This document shows, piece by piece, positions 8,377 to 16,272 of a stretch of DNA of 64,000 bases; position 1 is the first letter of the stretch, and each line of letters opens with the position of its first letter. The notes beneath the pieces were generated by a model, which saw only the letters and a list, made by a program, of their open reading frames with translations, was not told the DNA's origin and ran no database searches. The position numbers were made by a program, and so were the translations under genes. Origin of the DNA: Halanaeroarchaeum sp. HSR-CO (lineage in GTDB: Archaea; Halobacteriota; Halobacteria; Halobacteriales; Halobacteriaceae); contig NZ_CP087724.1 in assembly GCF_024972755.1 (NCBI RefSeq), positions 1,488,001 through 1,552,000 on the forward strand. The letters run 5' to 3'.

Positions 8377-8535
8377 CTACTCGTGGTCTCTCGTATCTCG
8401 ACGGGCAGCTTGCTCTGCGTCCTCTCGGTTCATGGTCTCTCGCTGGTCGTGCTCAGCACGAACGAGATAATACAGGACCAATGGTGCACTGATAGCGAAC
8501 AAAAAGACGATAACGAAGAAACCAACCCCATTCAT
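8377..8535 (-). CDS. Small membrane protein coupled to zinc-ribbon gene
   Basis: 52 residues from the ATG at 8535 (MNGVGFFVIVF). There is one membrane helix at about residues 4-26, then a highly charged cytoplasmic tail (RAEHDQRETMNREDAEQAARR). The start codon shares a base with the TGA of the upstream zinc-ribbon gene (TGATG), so the two are translationally coupled. Function is unknown. The coupling suggests that it works with, or anchors, the zinc-ribbon partner. Confidence 0.55.
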   Translation of the reverse strand: MNGVGFFVIVFLFAISAPLVLYYLVRAEHDQRETMNREDAEQAARRDTRDHE

Positions 8536-8747
8536 CACCCCAGGAAAATGTCCACGATGTCGCTCGTGCCGGAGGTCGTATCTCGGTACAATTCGGAATA
8601 GCCGCAGTTCGCACACGAGACGACTTTGAAGCTATTCGTCTGAATATCGAACATCTTGGAGAGGCCACCCCCAGTCGTCGAGATCTCTCCGACGTCTGTT
8701 TCGGTATGACCACACTTCGGGCAGCCTCGATCGGTGTCAGTGTCCAT
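8535..8747 (-). CDS. Zinc-ribbon protein
   Basis: 70 residues from the ATG at 8747 (MDTDTDRGCPKCGH). Two CxxC pairs, CPKC (about 9-12) and CANC (about 45-48), form a zinc ribbon, with conserved-looking GGGLSKMFDIQTNSFK between them and SELYR after the second pair. This is the pattern of a small haloarchaeal/bacterial nucleic-acid-binding zinc-ribbon family, often annotated only as a zinc finger protein. A longer frame extends to 9290 but overlaps other remnants and has no good start. It is followed by the coupled membrane gene. Confidence 0.65.
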   Translation of the reverse strand: MDTDTDRGCPKCGHTETDVGEISTTGGGLSKMFDIQTNSFKVVSCANCGYSELYRDTTSGTSDIVDIFLG

Positions 8748-8919
8748 AGTTGTACGTCGGCCAAACGGCGTATCAACCTTATCCTGGGTCAAATGCTTCT
8801 TTGAGATACGACGTAACATTATCGACAATCTGTCCGTACAATTATCTGGAAAACGGCAGCGACCTGCAGCGTTCAACGGCGGGAAAGGACTAATGTGGTG
8901 AGAAAGGCACTCACCGTTG

Positions 8920-9256
8920 ATGAACGGGCATCGACAGGAGAACCTGAAACTCTGGAACGAGTGGAGTGACGATTTCCAGTCGCTCTGAACAGCCGAAACA
9001 GAAGACGAACTTCCGCTAGCACCCTCTCCGTTCGAACCGGACCCCCTGGTGGAACCCAGCAGGACACCCAGGGCATCGAAATACCTTGGAATTAGGCTTC
9101 GCCGGCCGTGGTGAGATGGGTGCTGGGGGTCCTGGCCATGTTGCAGGTGATGCGGGGGTGAGCGATATGATGGCTGAAGGTATGCCATTACGGCCATCGT
9201 CCGACGGGCCGGCACTACTCGGGACGCTCGGAGACTACAAGATGCGATTCCGTTAG
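8920..9256 (+). pseudogene. Decayed class I SAM-dependent methyltransferase
   Basis: The ATG at 8920 reads NLKLWNEWSDDFQSL and then stops (TGA). The sequence continues in frame with TEDELPLAPSPFEPDPLVEP. After frameshifts it reads TLELGFAGRGE, which resembles the SAM-binding loop (VELGCGGGQ) of haloarchaeal methyltransferases that begin with the same WNEWSDDFQ / PSPFEPD pattern. The SAM-binding glycines are partly lost, and the rest of the domain is missing before the stop at 9254-9256. The assignment relies on remembered family sequence and needs a profile search. Confidence 0.45.
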
Positions 9257-9285
9257 CCAAGCCCATAGCGGTAACAGCGCGGAAA

Positions 9286-9305
9286 CCCACCCGTTCACGG
9301 GTGGG
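9286..9305. repeat. Hairpin typical of IS200/IS605-type element ends
   Basis: A perfect stem, CCCACCCG-TTCA-CGGGTGGG (extendable by one pair), 90 bases before the truncated TnpB start at 9396. Hairpins of this kind sit near the ends of haloarchaeal tnpB elements. Together with the TnpB-like start downstream, it suggests the scar of a former element between 9257 and about 9480. The remaining bases of 9257-9395 hold no gene. Confidence 0.4.
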
Positions 9306-9395
9306 AGGAAGCGCGTAAGCTCCTGCATCTAACCACCGGCCACGACAGGGCCGACTCCCTCAATATTTTTGAATCACTACGCCTACCTATGATGA

Positions 9396-9740
9396 ATGGA
9401 GAAGCGGCGGACTGTTCCCGTCAAACTTGACGTGGACAGTGACGACGCCGCACTCCTCGAAGATACCATCGACGAACTCGCCGAACAGATCACTGCTCCG
9501 GTGACCTCTCAGCTGGTCGAGGGAGCAGATCAGCCCGCCGCGCTGATCCAGGCCATCCACTCAGCGGACGCCTTCGTGACCTGTTCCGGCCGTCGGGGGA
9601 TCCGTGGCGCCGTCCTCGGCCGACCGAGCGACCGGATTATCGCCGGGAGCGACGTCACCGCGATCTCGGTGACGTCGAGTGAAACGGAATCGAGTCGGCT
9701 CAGGGGGCTGGCCCGTCGGCTCGTCTTCTCCACAACCTGA
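9396..9740 (+). CDS. Chimeric frame: TnpB N-terminus joined to UspA-like C-terminus
   Basis: 114 residues. The first 25-28 (MEKRRTVPVKLDVDSDDAAL...) look like the N-terminus of a haloarchaeal TnpB family different from the two intact ones here. The rest, from about residue 30 on, matches the last part of universal-stress (UspA) domains: ADAFVTCSGRRGIRGAVLG (the G-x2-G-x9-G(S/T)-like region) and PSDRIIAGSDVTAISV, ending in a basic tail. It looks like a deletion or insertion junction that fused an IS end to a uspA remnant. Whether the 114-residue frame is expressed is unknown. The full Usp domain is about 140 residues, so the ATP-binding N-terminal half is missing. Confidence 0.5.
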   Translation: MEKRRTVPVKLDVDSDDAALLEDTIDELAEQITAPVTSQLVEGADQPAALIQAIHSADAFVTCSGRRGIRGAVLGRPSDRIIAGSDVTAISVTSSETESSRLRGLARRLVFSTT

Positions 9741-9783
9741 ACCGGTTCGGATCGTCCGCAACGACCGGTCCCGAGACGACTGC

Positions 9784-11499
9784 TCACTCTCTTGCCGGAG
9801 GAATCGGCGGATCGTAGGCCGGATCGTCGCGGGCCCGCCAGTCGCGCTCGATCTCGTTGTAGAAACTGTACCCGCCGTCGAGATTTCGAACGTCGAACCC
9901 GTGCTGTTCGAGCACTCGAGCGCTGAAGTACGCGGATTTCCCGATCTTGCAGTGGGTGACGACCTGGTCCGGAATCTCGTCGAGTCGATCCCGTAACTCC
10001 GACAGCGGAACGTTCAGCGAGCCATCGAACCAGCCACGCTCGGCCCGCATTTCTGGCGGTCGACAGTCCAAAATCGAGACGTCCTCGTCGAGATCCACGA
10101 GTTCGTCCCAGTGGACGGTGTCGACCGTCCCGTCCACGATGTTTCCTGCGACCATACCCGCGATGTTCACGGGATCCTTGGCCTTCGAATACGGCGGGGC
10201 GTAGGCGAGATCGAACTGCTGCAGGTCGTATACCGTATCGTCGTGTTGTATGGCGGTCGCCAGAACGTCGATTCGCTTGTCGACGCCCTCGCCCCCGACG
10301 ATCTGGGCACCGAGTACCATTCCGTTGTACGGATCGAACAACAACAAAATTCGCATGTCTTCGTTCGCCGGATAGTAATCGGCGTGCGAACTTTGCAACG
10401 TGTACGACCGCTCGTACGCCTTGTTTCGCGCTTCGAGGGAGGGCGCCGTCTCACCGACGGACGCTACCGTCATATCGAATATCTTGGCGACCGCCGTTCC
10501 GAGCACCGGCTCGTAGATCGTCGCGCGGCCAGCCAGGACGTCCGCGACGACCCGGCCCTGCCGATTTGCCGGCCCGGCAAGCGGAATCCAGTCGTTTTCC
10601 CGGGTGGCCTGGGTCACTACCTCGACTGCGTCTCCAGCCGCGTAAATGTGAGGGTTCGAGGTTCGAAGCTGCTCGTTGACGGCTATCGCCCCCGAATCAC
10701 CGATTTCGACGCCGGCGGCTTCCGCGAGCTCGGTGCGCGGCATGACACCGGTTGCGAGGACGACGATCCCCGTCTCGACCGTGCTACCATCGTCGAAGGT
10801 CGCGACCATTCCGTCCTCACGGTCGGCGATTCCATCGACGGTCGTGTTGAGATGGAGATCGATACCGTGTTCCCGAAGCCGGTTGTGGACCAGGGCAGCC
10901 ATTCCAGGCCCGAGGGAGTGCGGCATGACCCGTTCTTCCATTTCGGCGATCGCTACGTCCAGTCCGGCCTCGTGTAAGTTCTCGGCCATCTCCAGACCGA
11001 TGTAACCCGCTCCGACGACCAGCGCCCGTTGCACCGACGATTCTTCGACTCGTTCTCGAATCGAAACGGCGTCGTCGACCGACCTGAGAGTATACACGCC
11101 ATCGGCGTCGTGAACCCCATCGATCGGGGGAACGATCGGTTCGGCTCCCGGAGTCAACACGAGGTCGTCGTACGACTCGTCCACCCTCGTCCCGTCACTC
11201 TCGACGGTGATGGTCTGTGCTTCGGGATCGACGTCGACGACTTCGTGACCGGTCCGAATATCGAGGTCGAACGTCTCGCCGATATCATCCGCCGATTCGA
11301 CGACGAGCTGCTCGGCGTCCGGTATCGTGTCGCTAACGTGGTATGGCAATCCACAGCTCGCGAACGAGACGTGGTCGTCCCTTTCGAACACGACGATCTC
11401 ACACGATTCGTCCAGTCGACGTAATCGGGTTGCCGCGCTCATTCCCGCCGCGTTTCCGCCGACGATGACGTATCGATCGGCTGGTGCCGACATAGTCAT
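9784..11499 (-). CDS. CoA-disulfide reductase / FAD-NAD(P) oxidoreductase with C-terminal rhodanese domain
   Basis: 571 residues. The N-terminal part is a pyridine-nucleotide-disulfide oxidoreductase: the FAD loop YVIVGGNAAGMSAA at about 9-22, the single redox cysteine in SFASCGLPYH (about residue 49) typical of CoA-disulfide reductase, a second nucleotide loop ALVVGAGYIGLEMAE, and the FAD-contact IYAAGDAVEV. The C-terminal ~100 residues are a rhodanese domain with the catalytic cysteine in THCKIGKSAY. Known CoADR-rhodanese fusions reduce CoA disulfide, persulfides or polysulfide. A DsrE-type gene lies 0.9 kb upstream, divergent, which fits a sulfane-sulfur role. NADH oxidase activity is the main alternative. 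Confidence 0.88.
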   Translation of the reverse strand: MTMSAPADRYVIVGGNAAGMSAATRLRRLDESCEIVVFERDDHVSFASCGLPYHVSDTIPDAEQLVVESADDIGETFDLDIRTGHEVVDVDPEAQTITVESDGTRVDESYDDLVLTPGAEPIVPPIDGVHDADGVYTLRSVDDAVSIRERVEESSVQRALVVGAGYIGLEMAENLHEAGLDVAIAEMEERVMPHSLGPGMAALVHNRLREHGIDLHLNTTVDGIADREDGMVATFDDGSTVETGIVVLATGVMPRTELAEAAGVEIGDSGAIAVNEQLRTSNPHIYAAGDAVEVVTQATRENDWIPLAGPANRQGRVVADVLAGRATIYEPVLGTAVAKIFDMTVASVGETAPSLEARNKAYERSYTLQSSHADYYPANEDMRILLLFDPYNGMVLGAQIVGGEGVDKRIDVLATAIQHDDTVYDLQQFDLAYAPPYSKAKDPVNIAGMVAGNIVDGTVDTVHWDELVDLDEDVSILDCRPPEMRAERGWFDGSLNVPLSELRDRLDEIPDQVVTHCKIGKSAYFSARVLEQHGFDVRNLDGGYSFYNEIERDWRARDDPAYDPPIPPARE

Positions 11500-11534
11500 C
11501 GATCGTCGGAGCCACCAAAAAAGGTCACCGATTC

Positions 11535-11546
11535 GACATATATGTC
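11535..11546. promoter_or_regulatory. Perfect palindrome upstream of the CoADR-rhodanese gene
   Basis: GACATATATGTC, a 12-base perfect palindrome, lies 36-47 bases ahead of the CoADR start on its promoter side. The central ATATAT may double as the TATA element, so a bound regulator would block transcription. No regulator gene adjoins it. It is a candidate operator only. Confidence 0.4.
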
Positions 11547-11638
11547 ACGGTCGATATCCAGAATCTCTTCCACACCGACGGGCACTACTGGCGCGCCGGA
11601 AGCTTCCGTGCCCCGTCGGTCTCACCAGATCCGCCGTT

Positions 11639-11914
11639 TCAACCGTCGGAGTCGTCGGCCTTCGTCGGTCGCTCGTCCCCCTCGGTGATACTCTGCAAGA
11701 GGAGATCCGTCCCGGCCGCGGCGACCATTCCTACTCCCATCGCGCGTAACTGCTGGAGATACACTGGTTTCGCCTCGAGGTCCGACGCGTTCTCGAAGTT
11801 CGTACCGATCATTCGAGTGATGAATTTGCTGCTGACTTGCGGGAAGAGTGCAGTCACCGCTCCCTGCAAGAGGACGAACGCTGCCCCGATCCGACGGCTC
11901 TGTTGACCGTTCAT
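11639..11914 (-). CDS. Small conserved-looking membrane protein
   Basis: 91 residues from the ATG at 11914 (MNGQQSRRIGAAFVLL). The frame is open back to 12130, but a TATA-like ATTAAAG about 30 bases ahead of 11914 supports the short form. There is a hydrophobic helix at about residues 9-28 and another around 66-82 (GVGMVAAAGTDLLL), with a central segment SKFITRMIGTNFENASDLEAKP and an acidic tail. I recall this layout in haloarchaeal hypothetical proteins but no function is known. The interval 11915-12368 upstream holds only its promoter and no gene I can support. Confidence 0.55.
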   Translation of the reverse strand: MNGQQSRRIGAAFVLLQGAVTALFPQVSSKFITRMIGTNFENASDLEAKPVYLQQLRAMGVGMVAAAGTDLLLQSITEGDERPTKADDSDG

Positions 11915-12368
11915 ACTACTACCACGAACGAGCTCCATAGGCTTTAATATTCTGACATACGGAGGGTCACCGAACGCGACCGTATAGCAGTGGTAGCCGA
12001 GAACGAGCGAAACGTGGATTATGGGTACCACGAATTGCGCCGTCAGTAGAACGAGATGACTAGCGTCGTCTCCGTGCCATCTTCGACACGGAGGAGGGAC
12101 ACGAAATACGCGGCAGGCCGGATTGTCCACATGCGGGCACTGTCGAAACCAGGCTGCTGTATAGCGACCCTGTAGTCACCACGCTGTCTCACTGTATGTC
12201 ATTGCCTTCACCAGATCACAGTGGCTCCGATCCGGATCGCAACTGTTAGCGACTGGTCTGTCTCTCGAACGAACCCACTGGAGAAGAGTCACGGACGGTG
12301 CTATCGGCAGTACGAGACGCGCAATATCGGAGGGGCACAGTAGTATACAGTCGATATCTGCATTTATT

Positions 12369-12391
12369 ATATTGTGCTGACGACACAATAT
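12369..12391. promoter_or_regulatory. Inverted-repeat operator overlapping the DsrE promoter
   Basis: A perfect 8-base inverted repeat, ATATTGTG-N7-CACAATAT, ends four bases before the DsrE ATG at 12396. It sits just downstream of, and partly overlaps, the AT-rich TATA-like element CATTTATTAT at 12361-12370. In a near-leaderless gene this would cover the transcription start. The symmetry and position suggest the binding site of a dimeric repressor, for example of the ArsR type, but no such regulator gene is visible nearby. Confidence 0.55.
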
Positions 12392-12395
12392 CAGC

Positions 12396-12767
12396 ATGGC
12401 AAAGACCGATTTTGTCACGACCTTGTTCCCCGAGCGCAACGATCCCGTTAAGGTAACGGTGGCCTTCACGATGGCACTCTAAGCGGTCGAAAAGGGCCAT
12501 TCAGCCACCGTGATCCTGATGGCTGCCGGAGTGCGTCTTGGAAAGCCCGGTCATGCCGATGGACTCGATATCGGTGATCCGTTCCGTCCGGTGCCAGAGC
12601 TGATGGAAGACTATCTCGAGGCCGGCGGGAGAGTCGCTGTCTGTGGCGCCTGCATGGAACACAATGACGTAAGCGAAGCCGACATCGATGACCGGTTTGC
12701 CGTCGTCGATGCCGATGAGACTGTCGACCTGACGATGGATGCCCAGGGCGGATTTCAGATCACCTAA
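12396..12767 (+). pseudogene. DsrE-family sulfur-relay protein interrupted by an in-frame TAA
   Basis: Reading from the ATG at 12396 gives MAKTDFVTTLFPERNDPVKV...TMAL, then TAA at 12480-12482, then AVEKGHSATVILMAAGVRLG and onward in the same frame to 12767 (123 codons plus stop). The product matches the DsrE/DsrF-like fold, including the conserved cysteine region VAVCGACMEH used for sulfur transfer. The stop is one base from GAA or CAA, so it is a simple nonsense mutation. A restart at an internal Met (12510 or later) would lack the first beta-alpha unit. The gene has an intact-looking operator and is divergent from the CoADR side of the locus. Confidence 0.75.
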
Positions 12768-13153
12768 CGGCGAACCCCGGGAAAACTCCGCCACGCAGTA
12801 TAATCACCAAGTCACGATAGATTCGTCCACGACTGTGACCGGGTAGTGCCAGGAAAACGATGGGTTCCGAGGGTGCCGCTTCGACGGTACTCCATACGAG
12901 CCCGTTCACCGACGAGATGACCGTCGAATCTGCCATCCCTGCCCGGCGTTGCGGAGGCAGTTTCGCGCGAGCGGTACCGCCGCGCATCGCACCGTCTGCC
13001 CAGTCCTGGTAATGATAGTGGTCGGCCGGAGCGTGCTCCGTCACAGCCACCGGTTGGGGGCAGGCTTCGCGGTCGGGTTGCCCACACGTGAGGACAGCGT
13101 TCGTTGGTGGTCCTCACTTGCGGCGGGCGGATCTGGGACGTCGGCGTTCTCGA
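12768..13153. other. Interval without a recognised gene
   Basis: About 390 bases between the DsrE stop and the end of the convergent ABC ATPase gene. Frames of up to about 100 codons exist on both strands, but none has a credible start, composition or motif. GC is high throughout. Nothing else is seen. Confidence 0.5.
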
Positions 13154-14206
13154 TTAGCGCCCGGGATTTGCGATCAGGTGGATCGACTCCGGATCGACGC
13201 CGACGAAAACCGTGTCGCCGACCGCCGCGTCGAGCGCCGCGTAGGCAGACGTGGTCAGCCGAGCGGTGATCTCGACACCAGCCTCGACGTCGAGTTGAAC
13301 CGCCGCTTCCCGCCGCGAGACCCCGACGAGTTCTCCGTCGATCCACTGGCCGTCGGTCGGCTGGTCCGCCCGGACGGAAACGTATTCGGGACGGATACAC
13401 GCGAGTGTCTCCCCCTCGGCCCTGTCGCTGGCCTCGATTTCCAGACCGGATTCGAGTTCTACCGAGGTCGAGTCGCCGTCCCAGGTGGCCGTCCCCTCGA
13501 AGACGTTTTCCGTGCCGACGAACTGCGCGACGAAGCGGGAGTTCGGCTCTTCGAAGACGGTCTCGGTTGTCCCGGTTTGGACGATCTCACCGTCTTTCAT
13601 AACGGCCAGACGGTCGGCGAGGCGAATCGCCTCCTCCCGTCCGTGGGTTACGTGTAAGACCGTGACGTCAGTCTCGGCCTGGATCGATTCGAGTTCGTCG
13701 ATGATCTGCTCCTTCGATGGCACGTCGAGCGCGCTGACTGGCTCGTCGAGGAGGAGAACCTCGGGATCGAGGACGAGACTCCGGGCGAGGGCCACGCGCT
13801 GTTTCTCACCGCCGCTGAGCGTCCGGGGATACCGGTGGCGCAGATCGTCGATATCTAGCAGGTCGGTGAACCGGTCCACTCGGCCATCGATTTCGGCCTC
13901 GGAGACGCCCTGGATCCGACCGAACCGAATGTTCTCCTCCACCGTGAGGTGGGGAAAGAGCATGTAATCCTGGTAGACCATGCTGATCGGCCGATCCTTC
14001 GGCGCAGCACCCGTGATCTCCCTTTCGTCGAGTTCGACTCGGCCCGCGTCGGCGGTGTAGATTCCTGCCTATACTTCGAGGAATATGGTCTTGCCCGACC
14101 CCGTCGGTCCGACGAGGACGAAGTACTCGCCCTCCCCGACGTGCAGGTCGACGTCATTGAGCGTGAACTCGCCCAGATCTGCCGTGAGCCCGGTAATCTC
14201 GAGCAT
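13154..14206 (-). pseudogene. Molybdate/tungstate-type ABC transporter ATPase with in-frame TAG
   Basis: From the ATG at 14206 the frame reads MLEITGLTADLGEF and reaches Walker A (GPTGSGKT, about residues 35-42). It then meets TAG at 14071-14069 (codon 46), and continues uninterrupted with AGIYTADAGRVELDEREI, a Q-loop (MVYQDYMLFP), the signature LSGGEKQRV, Walker B (VLLLDEP), the H-loop (THGRE) and a C-terminal TOBE-like region. Everything else fits a ModC/WtpC/TupC subunit of about 350 residues. The stop separates Walker A from the rest, so neither piece can hydrolyse ATP unless the stop is read through. The permease gene ends just upstream, at 14209. Confidence 0.8.
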
Positions 14207-14208
14207 GG

Positions 14209-14997
14209 TCAGTAGATGGTGGCATCCCCGCCGAAGCGTTCCAGTACGTACAGTGCCACGAACGAGACGATGACGAGGATAATCGCGGCGGCGATGGCCA
14301 GTTCTATTTCGCCGCTCGACATGTTCAGGAAGACCGCGATCGGGAGAGTCTCAGTCTTCATCCGGGTTGCGCCCGCCAGCATGAGGACCGCGCCGAACTC
14401 GCCCATCCCCTTGGCCCACGTAATCGCTGTGCTGGCCAGAAAACCGTTCTTGGCCATTGGTAGAGTCACCTTGCGGAACGTCTCGGCGTGAGTGTACCCG
14501 AGTGTCTTCGCCACGTGTTCGTATCGGGGGTTGATTCCGTCGAAAGTCGAGCGCATGATCCGGATAGCGAAGGGCACGTTGATGAGGAACTGGGCCATCA
14601 CGATTCCGGATTTCGTGAAGACGAACTCGATACCGAAACGGTTGAGTACGTCACCGATCGGCGTGTGGCCGAAAAAGAGTAAGAGCCCGACCCCAGCGAC
14701 GAGCGGTGGCAGCGCCAGCGGCACGTTGACGATTGTCTCCGCGAAGGACTTCCCGGGAAACTCCGTGCGAGCCAGGGCATAGCCCGTTGGCACCGCCACG
14801 ATCATGCTCATAATCGATGAGACGGTTGCGGTGAGCAAACTCAATCGGATCGAGAAGAGGATCTCCGCAGACTGGAGGTTCGTCACAAGCGCCGCTGGTG
14901 TGGTCTGGATTGCGAGCATGCCGATGACGGCGACGATGAATGCCGCCATCACCACCACAGAGACGCCGGTGAACTGGTTGAACGTTCTCGCTTCCAT
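14209..14997 (-). CDS. Molybdate/tungstate-type ABC transporter permease
   Basis: 262 residues from the ATG at 14997 (MEARTFNQFTG). The frame is open to 15405, but that extension overlaps the binding-protein gene in another frame. It has six hydrophobic helices and the BPD-transporter EAA loop (around HVAKTLGYTHAETFRKVTLP), which docks the ATPase. It has the single-domain ModB/WtpB/TupB layout with ALPPLVAGVGLL and NVPFAIRIM. It lies between the binding protein (28 bases upstream) and the damaged ATPase (2 bases downstream), so the three form one operon. Confidence 0.87.
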   Translation of the reverse strand: MEARTFNQFTGVSVVVMAAFIVAVIGMLAIQTTPAALVTNLQSAEILFSIRLSLLTATVSSIMSMIVAVPTGYALARTEFPGKSFAETIVNVPLALPPLVAGVGLLLFFGHTPIGDVLNRFGIEFVFTKSGIVMAQFLINVPFAIRIMRSTFDGINPRYEHVAKTLGYTHAETFRKVTLPMAKNGFLASTAITWAKGMGEFGAVLMLAGATRMKTETLPIAVFLNMSSGEIELAIAAAIILVIVSFVALYVLERFGGDATIY

Positions 14998-15025
14998 CGT
15001 CACTCGAGCGCGGTTTCGACGACCA

Positions 15026-15856
15026 TCATTCACCCTCGTACTTGCGATAGCCGAACGCCGCGAAGATGTCTCGACCCTCGCTGGCCACGAAGTCGACGAA
15101 CTCCCCGGCCACCTCGGGGTGGGTGGCAAACTCCAGGCGTCCGATCGGGATGGTCTTGATGATGTTTTTCGCTTCGGCGATAGGGACCCGGTCGACCTTC
15201 TCGTCCATGCCGTGGACGTCAGCCCGCCAGGTGATGGCGGCGTCCACCTGCTCCTGGGCGGTGTAGACGACGAGTTCGTTCGTGGTGCCTGCAGTCGTCG
15301 CGACGTTCTGCTGGACGGCTTCGTAGAGGCCGTTTTGTTCCAGAATTTTCTTTCCGAGGCGACCGATGGCCGCTGCCCCCGGATCACCCAGCGCCACGTC
15401 CACACCTTCGTCGGTGAGATCGGATAGCGACGAGACGCCGGCTGGATTGCCTTCCGGGACGATGATCGACGGCGTGTGGTAGGCCACCAATTTCTTCTCC
15501 GCGATGAAGCCCTTCTCGTCGGCGGTGTCGATGTAGTATTTCGCGCCGGGCATGTAAACGTCGCCTTGCTTGTTCAGTTCGATCTGGCTCAACAGGGTAT
15601 TCGACCCGGCGTAGTTGTACTGGACTTCGGTACCTGTTTCGGCCTCGAACTCGGCGCCGATCTCGTCCATCGGCTTCTTGAGACCCGCGCCGCTGTACAC
15701 TAGAATCGATATCGTGTCTGCCGCGCTGGTCGTTCCGGTCGTTCTGATAGTGGTAGACTCCTCGGCCGTCGAACCACCGGAACAGCCAGCGAATCCAGTT
15801 GCGATCCCTGCACCAGCCGCCGCCAATACCTGTCGCCTGGTACGATGTATCGCCAT
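15026..15856 (-). CDS. Molybdate/tungstate-type ABC substrate-binding lipoprotein
   Basis: 276 residues from MAIHRTRRQVL (15856). An upstream Met at 15877 would add seven residues before the signal. The N-terminus has a twin-arginine motif and a lipobox (TGFAGC), so the protein is exported folded and lipid-anchored. The mature part has the ModA fold: ISILVYSGAGLKKPMDEIG, ALGDPGAAAIGRLGKKIL, and AITWRADVHG near the C-terminus. ModA/TupA-type proteins bind molybdate or tungstate; the exact oxyanion cannot be told by eye. It is the first gene of the operon and has a possible operator at 15911-15936. Confidence 0.85.
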   Translation of the reverse strand: MAIHRTRRQVLAAAGAGIATGFAGCSGGSTAEESTTIRTTGTTSAADTISILVYSGAGLKKPMDEIGAEFEAETGTEVQYNYAGSNTLLSQIELNKQGDVYMPGAKYYIDTADEKGFIAEKKLVAYHTPSIIVPEGNPAGVSSLSDLTDEGVDVALGDPGAAAIGRLGKKILEQNGLYEAVQQNVATTAGTTNELVVYTAQEQVDAAITWRADVHGMDEKVDRVPIAEAKNIIKTIPIGRLEFATHPEVAGEFVDFVASEGRDIFAAFGYRKYEGE

Positions 15857-15910
15857 CGATATATCGACTTCGTTCACGCGGGAAAATAGTAGTTTTGAAT
15901 CGACATCGTA

Positions 15911-15936
15911 CCTATCGAAATATAGTGAAGGATAGG
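15911..15936. promoter_or_regulatory. Inverted repeat ahead of the ABC oxyanion operon
   Basis: CCTATC-N14-GATAGG, 55-80 bases upstream of the binding-protein start, with a TATA-like CTATATTT (minus strand) inside the spacer. It may be a regulator site for the operon. The rest of 15857-16272 contains no gene I can support. Confidence 0.3.
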
Positions 15937-16272
15937 ACGAACGTGGTTGCAGGGCGAAAACCCACCGATCGGTACTGGTACAGGTGTGTGGAGGGTTTTG
16001 AAACGCCCGAAACGGAGCTTCGAGAGTCGGAAGGGGGTATCGCCACCAATTCTTCTGAAGGGATGCATGAGGCCACAGGGTGTCGCGTGTCGTTGCGGGG
16101 ACACCGGACAGGGTCGAGGAGGTATTTCCTGGTGGTCCCGTGGAGGGTTCGTTGCGCGTTCGACGATCATTCCGAGGGCTGGCCGAGCGATGGTGACATC
16201 CACCAGAACGGTCGATGGCAACGTTCGAAACTGTCGCACAGGTATAACTCGTTCCAGACCGGTTGGTCTACT

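Noticed and set aside
8748-9290. N-terminal extension of the zinc-ribbon gene to 251 residues
   Set aside because: The extension is antisense to the methyltransferase remnant and low-complexity. The zinc-ribbon domain is complete from the ATG at 8747.
12760-13050. 96-codon minus-strand frame downstream of DsrE
   Set aside because: It has no recognised motif or credible start and composition typical of a chance frame; the DsrE 3' end overlaps it.
12369-14206. Stop-codon recoding (for example pyrrolysine or selenocysteine) to explain in-frame stops
   Set aside because: TAA, TAG and TGA all occur in different genes. There is no family precedent at these residues and no tRNA or insertion element seen here. 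Simple mutation or sequencing error is more likely.
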